A stretch of 64,000 bases of DNA from an uncultured Oscillospiraceae bacterium (GCA_934465295.1 CAKSKU010000012.1:16971-80970); one strand, 5' to 3'. Shown: positions 35,589 to 43,631, numbered from the stretch's first letter. Notes: generated by a model from the sequence alone, not told the origin. A program made the numbers and translations.

Positions 35589-35606
35589 GGTTAGCAAAAG
35601 CTAATG
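35589..35606 (+). promoter_or_regulatory. Metal operator 5
   Basis: GGTTAGCAAAAGCTAATG in the feoA leader. Confidence 0.8.
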
Positions 35607-35690
35607 TAAGGTCGGAGTTTGCGGAAATATCGTCGCAAAAAGTCATGTTTGGGCGGTTTGCGGGGTTTTTCCGAAAACTTTTGGCCATAA

Positions 35691-35708
35691 GGTTAGCGAA
35701 ATCTAACG
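35691..35708 (+). promoter_or_regulatory. Metal operator 6
   Basis: GGTTAGCGAAATCTAACG, 20 bases before the first feoA start, in the leader. Confidence 0.7.
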
Positions 35709-35728
35709 ATATAAAAAGGAGTGAAGCT

Positions 35729-35941
35729 ATGATGCCGCTTACGCTTGCCAATACGGGTGAGGAAAACATCATCAAGAAGGTCGGAGGAAACCCCGATACA
35801 AGAAAATTCCTTGAAAATCTTGGCTTCGTTGCAGGTGGAACGGTAACAGTCGTCAGCGAGATCGGCGGAAATGTTATCGTCAATGTCAAGGAATCAAGAG
35901 TTGCCGTTTCAAAGGAAATGGCTTGCAAGATCATGGTATGA
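35729..35941 (+). CDS. feoA: FeoA family protein (first copy)
   Basis: A 70-residue SH3-like FeoA protein, an accessory factor of the FeoB ferrous-iron transporter. 'RKFLENLGFVAGGTVTVVSE' is the typical FeoA core, followed by 'VIVNVKESRVAVSKEMACKI'. The frame extends upstream to 35645, but AAAAAGGAG before the ATG at 35729 fixes the start. A second FeoA gene follows at 36067. Two FeoA copies before FeoB are common in Clostridia. Confidence 0.9.
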   Translation: MMPLTLANTGEENIIKKVGGNPDTRKFLENLGFVAGGTVTVVSEIGGNVIVNVKESRVAVSKEMACKIMV

Positions 35942-35946
35942 TTTTT

Positions 35947-35980
35947 AATTCGGAATTCGGAATGCGGAATTCGGAATTAT
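35947..35980. repeat. GGAATTC-type micro-repeat
   Basis: Repeated CGGAATT / GCGGAATT units. A nearly identical tract occurs at 50359-50393 after galE. Confidence 0.8.
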
Positions 35981-36066
35981 TGAGCTTTGTAAATTTGCAT
36001 TAAGATCTGTGAAAAAAACGGGTCTTTGCTTGATGCATATTTTAAATGAATGAAGGAGAGATGGAA

Positions 36067-36285
36067 ATGACACTGAAAAACGCTGCGATCGGTTCAACTG
36101 TCACTGTAAAGAAGCTTAACGGCGAGGGTGCTGTAAAGCGCAGGATCATGGACATGGGTATCACAAAGGGAACTGAGATCTATATCCGTAAGGTAGCTCC
36201 TCTTGGCGACCCTGTTGAAGTTACGGTCAGAGGCTATGAGCTTTCGCTTCGTAAAGCTGATGCTGAAATGATCGAGATCGCTTAA
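36067..36285 (+). CDS. feoA: FeoA family protein (second copy)
   Basis: A 72-residue FeoA/SH3-like domain: 'AIGSTVTVKKLNGEGAVKRR', 'IMDMGITKGTEIYIRKVAPL' and 'VTVRGYELSLRKADAEMIEI'. This is the more canonical of the two copies and matches stand-alone FeoA of Fe(II) uptake systems. Three in-frame ATGs are close together; the one at 36067 has AAGGAG eight bases upstream and is chosen. feoB follows after 79 bases containing two operators. Confidence 0.9.
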   Translation: MTLKNAAIGSTVTVKKLNGEGAVKRRIMDMGITKGTEIYIRKVAPLGDPVEVTVRGYELSLRKADAEMIEIA

Positions 36286-36306
36286 CTTTTATTTATTTTG
36301 CATATT

Positions 36307-36324
36307 GGTTAGCAATGACTAATA
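36307..36324 (+). promoter_or_regulatory. Metal operator 7
   Basis: GGTTAGCAATGACTAATA between feoA and feoB. Confidence 0.7.
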
Positions 36325-36325
36325 A

Positions 36326-36343
36326 AGTTAGTCTAAACTAACA
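36326..36343 (+). promoter_or_regulatory. Metal operator 8
   Basis: AGTTAGTCTAAACTAACA, one base after operator 7, the same tandem spacing as operators 3 and 4. Confidence 0.75.
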
Positions 36344-36364
36344 TCAAGAAAGGATAAATTGGAT

Positions 36365-38875
36365 ATGGAAATTAAAATTGCGCTTGCGGGAAATCCGAAC
36401 TCAGGCAAAACAACGCTTTTTAATGCCCTCACAGGTTCCAACCAGTTCGTTGGTAACTGGCCGGGTGTAACCGTTGAGAAAAAAGAGGGTAAGCTGAAGG
36501 GTCACAAGGATGTTATCATCACCGACCTTCCCGGCATTTATTCGCTTTCGCCTTACACACTTGAAGAAGTTGTTGCAAGAAACTACCTCATCGGTGAGCG
36601 TCCGAATGCGATCCTCAACATCATCGATGGTACGAACCTTGAAAGAAACCTTTACCTTACAACACAGCTCGTTGAGCTTGGAATCCCTGTTGTATGCGCT
36701 ATCAATATGATGGATATCGTCCGCAAGAACGGCGATACGATCAATATCGAACAGCTCTCAAAGGAACTCGGCTGCAAGGTAGTTGAAATTTCCGCTCTTA
36801 AGGGAACAGGTGTTACAGAAGCTGCCGAAGCTGCTATCGCTGCTGCAAAGGCAAAAGAACCGATGATCCCACAGCACAAGTTCTGCGGCTGCGTTGAACA
36901 CGCTATCGCACACATCGAGGAAGCTGTTCTCCATGATCTTCCCGAACAGAACCAGCGCTGGTACGCTATCAAGGTGTTTGAGCGTGATGAAAAGGTTCTT
37001 GAAATGCTCAAGATCGACAGCGAGACAATGGATCATATCAAACAGGATATCGAAGCTGCCGAAAAGGAAATGGACGACGATGCAGAGAGCATCATCACCA
37101 ATGAGCGTTACATCTACATCGGCACTATTATTAAGGAATGTTATAAAAAGAAAAACAAGGGCGGACTTACGACTTCCGATAAGATCGATAAGATCGTTAC
37201 AAACAGAATCCTCGGTCTTCCTATTTTCGCCTGTGTAATGTTCCTTGTTTATTACATAGCAATGGTCACAGTCGGTGCTTCCGCAACTGACTGGGCAAAC
37301 GACGGACTTTTCGGCGACGGCTGGCATCTCCTCGGAATCGGCACAAGTGCTTACGAAGAGGCTGCTGAGGAATACGGCGATGCTCCTGCGATTATTGAAG
37401 CATTTATCGCAAAGGCTCAGGAAAACGGCATTGATACAACAGCCGTTGAAGAAGCTATCGACAGCGAATCCGAAACATTTGATGTTGACACAGCTAAGAC
37501 AGAGCTTGACGCTCTTGCTGCTAACTTCACAGAAGCAGATACAGTTACATACACCGTTGAAGATGAAGAAACTCTTGCAACGGAAGATGTTGAAGCAACG
37601 GGTGCAGACCTTGCAGATGCAGTTGATGCATTTGTAAAGTATGATTGTGCAGACCCCGACCCTGCTGCTTACGGCGTATGGGTCCCCGGTGTTCCTGTTC
37701 TTATCGGCGACCTGCTTGAATCCGTAAACTGCGCAGATTGGCTCAGCGGACTTATCCTCGATGGTATCGTAGCAGGTGTTGGTGCAGTCCTCGGCTTCGT
37801 ACCTCAGATGCTCGTACTCTTCATTCTTCTTGCATTCCTCGAAGCCTGCGGTTATATGTCCCGTATCGCATTCGTAATGGACAGAATTTTCAGAAAGTTC
37901 GGTCTTTCGGGTAAATCCTTTATTCCTATGCTTGTCGGCGTAGGCTGCGGTGTTCCGGGTATCATGGCTTCAAGAACCATTGAAAACGAACGTGACAGAA
38001 GAATGACAGTTATGACAACAACATTCATTCCATGCGGCGCTAAGGTTCCTTTCATCGCAATGATCGCAGGTGCTATCTTCGGCGGTTCTCCTATCGTTGC
38101 AACCTCCGCATACTTCATCGGTGCAGCTGCGATCATCGTTTCGGGCATCATGCTCAAGAAGACAAAGATGTTCGCAGGCGACCCTGCTCCGTTCGTAATG
38201 GAACTTCCTGCATACCATCTTCCTACTGTCGGAAATCTTCTCCGTTCAATGTGGGAAAGAGGCTGGTCATTCATCAAGAAGGCAGGTACGGTTATCCTCC
38301 TTTCTACGATCTTTGTATGGTTCACAACCTACTTCGGCGTAGTTGACGGAACATTCCGTATGCTTTCCGAAGATGAGATCGACTCCAGTATCCTTGCTGC
38401 TATCGGCGGCGTACTTGCTTGGATCTTCAAGCCGCTCGGCTGGGGCAACTGGCAGGCAACTGTTGCTTCCATCACAGGTCTTGTTGCTAAGGAAAATATC
38501 GTTGGTACAATGGGTATCCTCTACGGCGGCGGAGAGGGCAGCGTTTATGACGCTATCGGCGCTGCATTCACAGGCGTTACAGGCTACTCGTTCCTCGTAT
38601 TCAACCTCCTCTGCGCACCTTGCTTCGCTGCAATGGGTGCTATCAAGAGAGAGATGAACAACGGCAAGTGGACAGCATTCGCTATCGGCTACCAGTGCGG
38701 ATTCGCTTATGTTGTTGCACTCTGCATCAACCAGTTCGGCAATCTCTTCACCGGCAACGTAAATGTTCTCGGACTTATAGTTGCTTTCCTCTGCCTTGCA
38801 GGCATCATCTACATGCTTGTTAAGCCTTACAAGGAAAGCAATAAGCTCACAGCAAACGTTAAGGTAAAATCATAA
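36365..38875 (+). CDS. feoB: Ferrous iron transport protein B
   Basis: An 836-residue inner-membrane Fe(II) transporter. The N-terminal GTPase domain shows G1 'GNPNSGKTTLF', G3 'DLPG' and G4 'NMMD', followed by a helical GDI-like region. The membrane part has the two conserved gate repeats, 'LGFVPQMLVLFILLAFLEAC...MSRIAFVMDR' and 'VPGIMASRT' with the second half after it. Residues ~310-440, after the first membrane helix, are an unusually acidic, Ala/Glu/Thr-rich insertion not present in typical ~670-700-residue FeoB. The start could be TTG 36359, but ATG 36365 is better spaced from AAAGGA. Part of the metal-regulated operon. Confidence 0.95.
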   Translation: MEIKIALAGNPNSGKTTLFNALTGSNQFVGNWPGVTVEKKEGKLKGHKDVIITDLPGIYSLSPYTLEEVVARNYLIGERPNAILNIIDGTNLERNLYLTTQLVELGIPVVCAINMMDIVRKNGDTINIEQLSKELGCKVVEISALKGTGVTEAAEAAIAAAKAKEPMIPQHKFCGCVEHAIAHIEEAVLHDLPEQNQRWYAIKVFERDEKVLEMLKIDSETMDHIKQDIEAAEKEMDDDAESIITNERYIYIGTIIKECYKKKNKGGLTTSDKIDKIVTNRILGLPIFACVMFLVYYIAMVTVGASATDWANDGLFGDGWHLLGIGTSAYEEAAEEYGDAPAIIEAFIAKAQENGIDTTAVEEAIDSESETFDVDTAKTELDALAANFTEADTVTYTVEDEETLATEDVEATGADLADAVDAFVKYDCADPDPAAYGVWVPGVPVLIGDLLESVNCADWLSGLILDGIVAGVGAVLGFVPQMLVLFILLAFLEACGYMSRIAFVMDRIFRKFGLSGKSFIPMLVGVGCGVPGIMASRTIENERDRRMTVMTTTFIPCGAKVPFIAMIAGAIFGGSPIVATSAYFIGAAAIIVSGIMLKKTKMFAGDPAPFVMELPAYHLPTVGNLLRSMWERGWSFIKKAGTVILLSTIFVWFTTYFGVVDGTFRMLSEDEIDSSILAAIGGVLAWIFKPLGWGNWQATVASITGLVAKENIVGTMGILYGGGEGSVYDAIGAAFTGVTGYSFLVFNLLCAPCFAAMGAIKREMNNGKWTAFAIGYQCGFAYVVALCINQFGNLFTGNVNVLGLIVAFLCLAGIIYMLVKPYKESNKLTANVKVKS

Positions 38876-38894
38876 AGCAATAAACCGAATTCAC

Positions 38895-38925
38895 CTGCGC
38901 TCCCGATAAAATCACGGGAGCGCAG
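38895..38925 (+). other. Intercistronic stem between feoB and the Cys-rich ORF
   Basis: CTGCGCTCCCG / CGGGAGCGCAG perfect stem with a 9-base loop and no T-run. It may stabilise the feoB mRNA end or partly attenuate downstream genes. Confidence 0.5.
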
Positions 38926-38957
38926 AAGTTTATAAACTTAAGAAAGGTCGTGGCAAT

Positions 38958-39128
38958 ATGTCAACTTTGATAGTCGGTCTTATAGTTGCGGGAATTGTAT
39001 TTCTGGCAGCAAGGCAGATATATAAGGATAAGAAAAAGGGCAAGTCTTTCTGCGGCGGAAAATGTTCCTGCTGTCCTAATGGCTGCGCCTGCAGCGGCGG
39101 CAGTTGTCACGGGGAGAAGAAAAAGTGA
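38958..39128 (+). CDS. FeoB-associated Cys-rich membrane protein
   Basis: A 56-residue protein, below the usual length cut-off. An N-terminal membrane helix (STLIVGLIVAGIVFLAARQ) is followed by a basic stretch and a Cys-rich tail containing seven cysteines ('CGGKCSCCPNGCACSGGSC'). This is the architecture of the FeoB-associated Cys-rich membrane protein family. It may bind metal or iron-sulfur at the membrane next to FeoB. AGAAAGG precedes the ATG. Its stop overlaps the GTG start of the next gene (GTGA). Confidence 0.88.
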   Translation: MSTLIVGLIVAGIVFLAARQIYKDKKKGKSFCGGKCSCCPNGCACSGGSCHGEKKK

Positions 39129-39499
39129 ACGGACTTACATATTCCCAGAAAAAATATCTCTTCGCAATATATAAGCTCGGTCAGAACGGCGGCGAGGTGA
39201 AATCCTCCGACGTTGCAAAAATAGTCGGCGTGAGCAAAGCAAGCACTGCCGCAATGACCGCAAAGCTCTGCGAGAGCGGATATATCGAAAAAGAGCATTA
39301 CGGTCAGATAAATCTGACAGAAAGCGGCATCAAAGCTGCGAACCCGATCTTCACAAGCTGCATAATCATTCGTGATTTTCTCGAAAATGTTCTTGGACTT
39401 GACCCGAATGCGGCTGATGATGATTCGGTAAAGATAGTCAGCCACGTTTCGAAAAAAACAGTCGAAAGACTTGCGGAATATCTTCTTGACAAAAGATAA
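39125..39499 (+). CDS. DtxR-like regulator with degenerate metal site
   Basis: A 124-residue winged-helix protein related to DtxR ('SSDVAKIVGVSKASTAAMTA' as the DNA-recognition part). The helix that normally carries the first ligands reads 'YSQKKYLFAIYKL', with no Asp/Glu or Met ligand. The His of the 'KHR' motif is Cys, and the C-x-x-E-H motif is replaced by 'VKIVSHVS'. Metal binding is therefore doubtful; it may respond to something else or act as a Feo-operon accessory regulator. The start is GTG 39125, overlapping the previous stop, with GGGGAG upstream. The longer frame from 39104 has no ribosome site. Confidence 0.82.
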   Translation: MNGLTYSQKKYLFAIYKLGQNGGEVKSSDVAKIVGVSKASTAAMTAKLCESGYIEKEHYGQINLTESGIKAANPIFTSCIIIRDFLENVLGLDPNAADDDSVKIVSHVSKKTVERLAEYLLDKR

Positions 39500-39535
39500 A
39501 AACACAGGATATTTCATTCGGAAAGGGTGAACGAA

Positions 39536-39901
39536 ATGGCAACGGGAATAATAATCGCTGTGCTTATCGTTGTATGCGTAACAGCGATAAAGAGCTATAT
39601 GAACAAGCTTGCGCACGGCTGCTGCGGAGCAGGTTCGGACGATGTTAAGGCTGCCGAGAAAAAGACCGATCTTTCGGAATATAAATATAAAATGACTGTC
39701 GGCATCGGCGGAATGCACTGCAAGAACTGCGCCGAAAGAATAGCGAATGCACTTAACAGACAGGGCTTGTATGCGGAAGTCGATTTCAAGAGCGGCACTG
39801 CCGAGGTCTATTCGACAGCCCCCGTTTCCGAGTTCACTATCCGTCAGACTGTGATAGGACTTGGCTACACTGTGGAAAGGACAGAAGAAAATGAGCTGTG
39901 A
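39536..39901 (+). CDS. Membrane-anchored heavy-metal-associated (HMA) domain protein
   Basis: A 121-residue protein. One N-terminal membrane helix (about residues 2-20) is followed by 'AHGCCGAGSDD' and a C-terminal HMA domain with the CxxC metal site 'GGMHCKNCAERI'. HMA domains shuttle Cu(I) or other soft metals. This layout resembles the N-terminal parts of P-type ATPases or stand-alone membrane metallochaperones. The ATG at 39536 has AAAGGG at the right spacing. The end overlaps the HD-GYP start by eleven bases, so the two are coupled. It may supply or scavenge metal for the transporters of this island. Confidence 0.85.
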   Translation: MATGIIIAVLIVVCVTAIKSYMNKLAHGCCGAGSDDVKAAEKKTDLSEYKYKMTVGIGGMHCKNCAERIANALNRQGLYAEVDFKSGTAEVYSTAPVSEFTIRQTVIGLGYTVERTEENEL

Positions 39902-40493
39902 CTGCGAACTGAATTTTGAGTATCACGAGTTTGTCGAATGTATAACCTCGGCACTCGATGCAAGAGACCCCTATACGGGCGACCATTCCCGACGGGTGAG
40001 CGATATGGCTTGCTTCATCTGCGGAAAAATGGGCATATCCCATCATGAAACGCAGGAAATACATATTGCAGGTCATCTCCACGACATAGGAAAAATAGGC
40101 GTTCCCGACCGAGTTCTGCTCAAACCCGAGCGGCTCAATGACGAGGAATGGGCGCTGATGAAAAAGCACTCCGAAATAGGAGCGGAGATACTCTCAAAAT
40201 CGCAGCATTTTTCAAGAATAGCCGCTATAATCCTCCACCACCACGAACGCTGGGACGGAAAAGGCTATCCGTTCGGCGCAAAGGGTGAGGAAATTCCCCT
40301 CGGCGCAAGGATAATCGCCGTCTGCGACTCGATCGACGCTATGGCTTCGGCAAGAGCATACAGAAAAGCACTTCCGCTCGATATCTGCCGCAGCGAGATA
40401 GAGAAAAACATCGGTCTTATGTATGACCCGAAGGTTGCGGAGACAGCTTTGCGGAATTGGGACGAAGTAACGTCCGAGTACAGAAAAAGTTAA
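39891..40493 (+). CDS. HD-GYP domain phosphohydrolase
   Basis: A 200-residue stand-alone HD-GYP domain, a family that hydrolyses cyclic di-GMP using a di- or tri-metal centre, often iron. Signatures are complete: 'GHLHDIGKIGVPD', 'KKHSEIGAEIL', 'ILHHHERWDGKGYP' and 'GARIIAVCDSIDAM'. No receiver or sensor domain is attached. A short Cys-containing N-terminus (MSCDCELNFEYHEF) precedes it. It is translationally coupled to the HMA gene at the end of the feo operon, a suggestive link between iron status and signalling. Metal operator 9 overlaps its stop codon. Confidence 0.92.
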   Translation: MSCDCELNFEYHEFVECITSALDARDPYTGDHSRRVSDMACFICGKMGISHHETQEIHIAGHLHDIGKIGVPDRVLLKPERLNDEEWALMKKHSEIGAEILSKSQHFSRIAAIILHHHERWDGKGYPFGAKGEEIPLGARIIAVCDSIDAMASARAYRKALPLDICRSEIEKNIGLMYDPKVAETALRNWDEVTSEYRKS

Positions 40494-40505
40494 TTCAATC
40501 TAACT
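40488..40505 (+). promoter_or_regulatory. Metal operator 9
   Basis: AGTTAATTCAATCTAACT; weaker arm match (GTTAAT), overlapping the HD-GYP stop codon. Confidence 0.5.
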
Positions 40506-40509
40506 TAAA

Positions 40510-40527
40510 AGTTAATCAAAACTAACT
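40510..40527 (+). promoter_or_regulatory. Metal operator 10
   Basis: AGTTAATCAAAACTAACT, about 55 bases before the P-ATPase operon -35 box. Confidence 0.6.
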
Positions 40528-40579
40528 TGATAAATACAAAAAATCTATACTTTTTGACGGATTTTTCATAAAAGAACTC

Positions 40580-40606
40580 TTGACATGAAAAAAATTTTAG
40601 TATAAT
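40580..40606 (+). promoter_or_regulatory. Promoter of the DUF6110/P-ATPase operon
   Basis: TTGACA and TATAAT with a short 15-base spacer, so possibly weak or activated. Confidence 0.5.
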
Positions 40607-40724
40607 ATTTTAGTAAGAAATTTTGATCGAATGATGCAAAAAAATGTCAGACCTGAAAACATAGGACTTTACTTGTCTTTTTCAGCATTCTCGGTCAAAA
40701 ATATAAATCAAGGAGTGTTTTATT

Positions 40725-40970
40725 ATGGCAAATATTTTCAAAAATGAGAAGTTTCTCTGCGCTCTCGGCGGTGCGGCAGCGGTTATCGTAGGCAAGAAGA
40801 TACTCACCGCAAAAAAGACCCGTCAGCTCGCTGTTTCGGGACTTGCAAAGGGAATGAAGCTTTCTCACGATGCAAAGGAAGCTTTCCAGAATATGAAGGA
40901 CGAAGCTTCGGACATCTGCTATGATGCAAAGACCGAGGCAGGAATTGATCAGGAAGAAAATGATGACTGA
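40725..40970 (+). CDS. DUF6110-like membrane protein, partner of P-type ATPase
   Basis: An 81-residue protein with one N-terminal hydrophobic segment (FLCALGGAAAVIVGKKIL) and a charged helical tail ending 'IDQEENDD'. It resembles the small DUF6110/DUF1490-type proteins encoded immediately before metal P1B-ATPases. In mycobacteria the comparable PacL proteins scaffold or deliver metal to CtpC-like pumps. The gene overlaps the ATPase start (ATGA), so the two are made together. AAGGAG precedes the ATG. Confidence 0.78.
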   Translation: MANIFKNEKFLCALGGAAAVIVGKKILTAKKTRQLAVSGLAKGMKLSHDAKEAFQNMKDEASDICYDAKTEAGIDQEENDD

Positions 40971-43060
40971 TGAACTTTAAAATAGTTTATGACAAGCCCT
41001 GCCGTATAAGATTCCGCTGCGGCGGCTTTGCGTTCGATAAGGAGCTGGAATACAGCATCTATAAGCGCATAACCTCCGAAGCCTTCGTCACCGATGCGGA
41101 GATACACAGCGAAAACGGCGGTATACTTATCTATTACAAGAAAGGCTCACGGAGCAATGTGATAAAGCTCATTTCGAGCCTTGACCCGAGAAAAATGGAG
41201 ATCATCCCGGGCGGCTCGGATTACAGCATTTCCGAGATAGACCGTGATTTCAGGGACAGTATCTTCAATGTCACGCTGAAAAAGATAGCTTCAAAGCTGC
41301 TTATTCCGATGTGCATAAGAAAATATATCATCATCTATAACGGACTGAGATATGTTTTCAAGGGCATAAAGACCCTGCTTGACGGAAAGCTCACGGTCGA
41401 TGTGCTTGACGGTGCTTCGATAGGCGCTTGCCTTATCCAAAAGAACTACAAGACCGCAGGCACGGTAATGTTCCTGCTGAATATCTCGGGACTTCTCGAA
41501 GATTATACGAGAGCGAGAACGAAAGCCGCACTCGCAGACAGCCTTGCGGTAAAGACCGACAAGGTATGGCTCGTTCAGGACGGCGCAGATGTGCTTATCC
41601 CGATGTCCGAGCTGAGAAAGGGCGATGTTATCCGTGTCCGCACGGGCAGCGTTATCCCCGTCGACGGCGAGATCACCGAGGGCGAAGCTTATATCTGCGA
41701 GTCTGCAATGACGGGCGAGCCGCTTGCCGTTATGAAAACGGTCGGAAACTCGGTCTTTGCAGGCACAGCAGTCGAGGAGGGCAGCGTTGCCGTTGCGGTA
41801 AGAGAGCTTTCTTCAGGTACAAAACTGAGCAGGATAATAGAGCTTATCGACAACTCGGAAAACCTCAAAGCAGGCGTTCAGAGCCGTGCGGAAAAGCTTG
41901 CGGACAGAATTGTCCCTTTCAGCTTTATCAGCTTCGGTCTCGTGCTGCTTTTCACACGGAACATCACAAAGGCAGTCTCCATGCTCATGGTCGATTATTC
42001 CTGCGCAATAAAGCTTTCAACGCCTATTGCCGTCATCTCGGCGATAAAAGAAGCCGCAGATATGGACATCACCGTAAAGGGCGGAAAATATCTCGAGGAA
42101 TTTGCTTCGGCGGATACTATCGTGTTCGACAAAACGGGTACGCTCACAAACGCAGAACCCGTTCTCGAAAGGGTCATCCCGTTCGGAAAATATTCCGAGG
42201 ACGAAGCGCTCAGGATCGCAGCCTGCCTCGAAGAGCATTTCCCTCACAGTGTAGCAAAGGCTATCGTAAAGGTCGCTGCGGATAAGGGACTTGACCATGC
42301 GGAGGAACACGCCGAGGTCAACTACATCGTTGCTCACGGCATCGCAACAACACTCAACGGTGAACGTGCTGTCATCGGCAGCAAGCACTTTGTCTGCGAG
42401 GACGAGGGCGTTGAGATAACCTTGGAGCAGCAGGAAAAGATAGATGAACAGTCGGGTGCTTGCTCGGTAGTATATCTTGCTGTCGGCGATACGCTTTCGG
42501 CTGCGCTCTGCATTGCAGACCCTCCGAGAGCCGAAGCAAGGGACGTTGTTGAAAAGCTGAAAAAGAGCGGCTTTGAGAGCGTCATAATGCTCACGGGCGA
42601 CAGCACAAAGGCAGCGGAGGTGATCGCTTCGCAGCTCGGCATAACCGAGTTCTATGCTCAGGTGCTCCCCGAGGACAAGCATGGTATGATAGAAAAACTC
42701 AAAGCGGAAGGAAGACGGGTCGTTATGGTCGGCGACGGCATAAATGACGCACCTGCACTCGCCGCAGCGAATGTTTCGGCAGCAGTCAGCGACGCTTCGG
42801 ATATTGCAAAGGAAGCTGCGGATATAACCCTCAGAGGCACGGGACTTGAAGAGCTTGTGCGCCTGCGTGAACTCAGCGAGCTTCTTATGGAAAGAATACA
42901 TAGGAATTACCGCTTTATACTTCTGTTCAATTCGGCATTGCTCGTGACGGGCTTCTGCGGAATGATCGCACCGGGAACATCAGCGTTCCTGCACAACGCC
43001 TCAACAATGGCGATATGCGCAAAGAGCATGACAAAGCTTTTACCCGATAAGGAAAAGTAA
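40970..43060 (+). CDS. Heavy-metal-translocating P-type ATPase
   Basis: A 696-residue P1B-type ATPase. Phosphorylation site Asp387 in 'FDKTGTLTNAE', actuator 'MTGEPLAV', nucleotide-binding 'EEHFPHSVAKAI' (HP motif), and hinge 'MVGDGINDAPAL' are all present. The metal-selective membrane motif reads 'DYSCAIKLSTP' (Cys345), not CPC or SPC. This variant goes with the DUF6110/DUF1490-linked pumps such as CtpC rather than classic Cu or Zn exporters. The N-terminus lacks a CxxC HMA site. The cargo could be Mn, Fe or Zn; the iron-regulon context favours iron/manganese export but does not prove it. Confidence 0.93.
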   Translation: MNFKIVYDKPCRIRFRCGGFAFDKELEYSIYKRITSEAFVTDAEIHSENGGILIYYKKGSRSNVIKLISSLDPRKMEIIPGGSDYSISEIDRDFRDSIFNVTLKKIASKLLIPMCIRKYIIIYNGLRYVFKGIKTLLDGKLTVDVLDGASIGACLIQKNYKTAGTVMFLLNISGLLEDYTRARTKAALADSLAVKTDKVWLVQDGADVLIPMSELRKGDVIRVRTGSVIPVDGEITEGEAYICESAMTGEPLAVMKTVGNSVFAGTAVEEGSVAVAVRELSSGTKLSRIIELIDNSENLKAGVQSRAEKLADRIVPFSFISFGLVLLFTRNITKAVSMLMVDYSCAIKLSTPIAVISAIKEAADMDITVKGGKYLEEFASADTIVFDKTGTLTNAEPVLERVIPFGKYSEDEALRIAACLEEHFPHSVAKAIVKVAADKGLDHAEEHAEVNYIVAHGIATTLNGERAVIGSKHFVCEDEGVEITLEQQEKIDEQSGACSVVYLAVGDTLSAALCIADPPRAEARDVVEKLKKSGFESVIMLTGDSTKAAEVIASQLGITEFYAQVLPEDKHGMIEKLKAEGRRVVMVGDGINDAPALAAANVSAAVSDASDIAKEAADITLRGTGLEELVRLRELSELLMERIHRNYRFILLFNSALLVTGFCGMIAPGTSAFLHNASTMAICAKSMTKLLPDKEK

Positions 43061-43068
43061 ATCTATAA

Positions 43069-43471
43069 AAAAAGTTACACAAAAATAAAGTTTACGTTAA
43101 TTCTGAAAGAATTTCGCTTTGTTCAAAGGGTGGCAGGGGTCAAGGGGGCAGAGCCACCTTGTCGCTTCCGCAGAAGCGAAATACCTTAAACTAACAGCAT
43201 AAAGCTTGCCGCAATAGCAAAATCACTAACAGATAAAAAGGCGCAATTCACATTCAAAAAAGTAAAACAGAACGTGATAAATCGGTCTGTAAACCTATAA
43301 AATGTGAATTGCGCTTATTCTTTATGTTCGAAACAAACTATCCTCGGCAAATAAACGTGAGGAGCAAAGTGACGAGCGTTTAGTGCCAACGGGATATGAA
43401 TGGGCTTTTTAGCAATCAAGCTATAAAAGCTTTTTGCCGAACTGCATAAATGCAATATACTTTTTCGACAG
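43069..43471 (+). repeat. Dispersed repeat C, copy 2 (long)
   Basis: About 400 bp. In order it holds AAAGTTTACGTTAATTCTG, a 'GGTGGCAGGGGTCAAGGG' hairpin region, an AGAAGCGAAAT tract, the inverted pair GGCGCAATTCACAT / ATGTGAATTGCGC, then 'CGTTTAGTGCC' and the end AATATACTTTTTCGACAG. It is very similar to copy 4 at 60460. No coding capacity is seen. Confidence 0.88.
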
Positions 43472-43532
43472 TATGGGGCACGATTCGTAAAAAGAACTGT
43501 GCCTTTGACTTTTGATGAATGATATCCGCTTT

Positions 43533-43631
43533 ATACTAAACACCATTTAAAATTTAGGAAAAATCAAGCCGACAATCTTGAATATATGGATTTCGGTGCA
43601 GATTTTTCCTTTATTTTTTGGTGTTTAGTAT
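43533..43631 (-). repeat. Dispersed repeat B, copy 3 (inverted)
   Basis: 99 bp, opposite orientation to copy 4, which lies 145 bp away. Together they bracket a short unique segment with no gene. Confidence 0.9.

Noticed and set aside
35645..35728. Longer N-terminus for the first FeoA copy
   Set aside because: The upstream frame overlaps operator 6 and the ribosome site; family length fits the ATG at 35729.
40500..40725. Metal riboswitch (yybP-ykoY or NiCo type) before the P-ATPase operon
   Set aside because: I could not find the conserved core of either class; the leader is short and AT-rich, and operators 9-10 explain regulation better.
41428..42285. 285-codon frame inside the P-type ATPase gene
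   Set aside because: Arg-rich +1 shadow frame of an intact, motif-complete ATPase.
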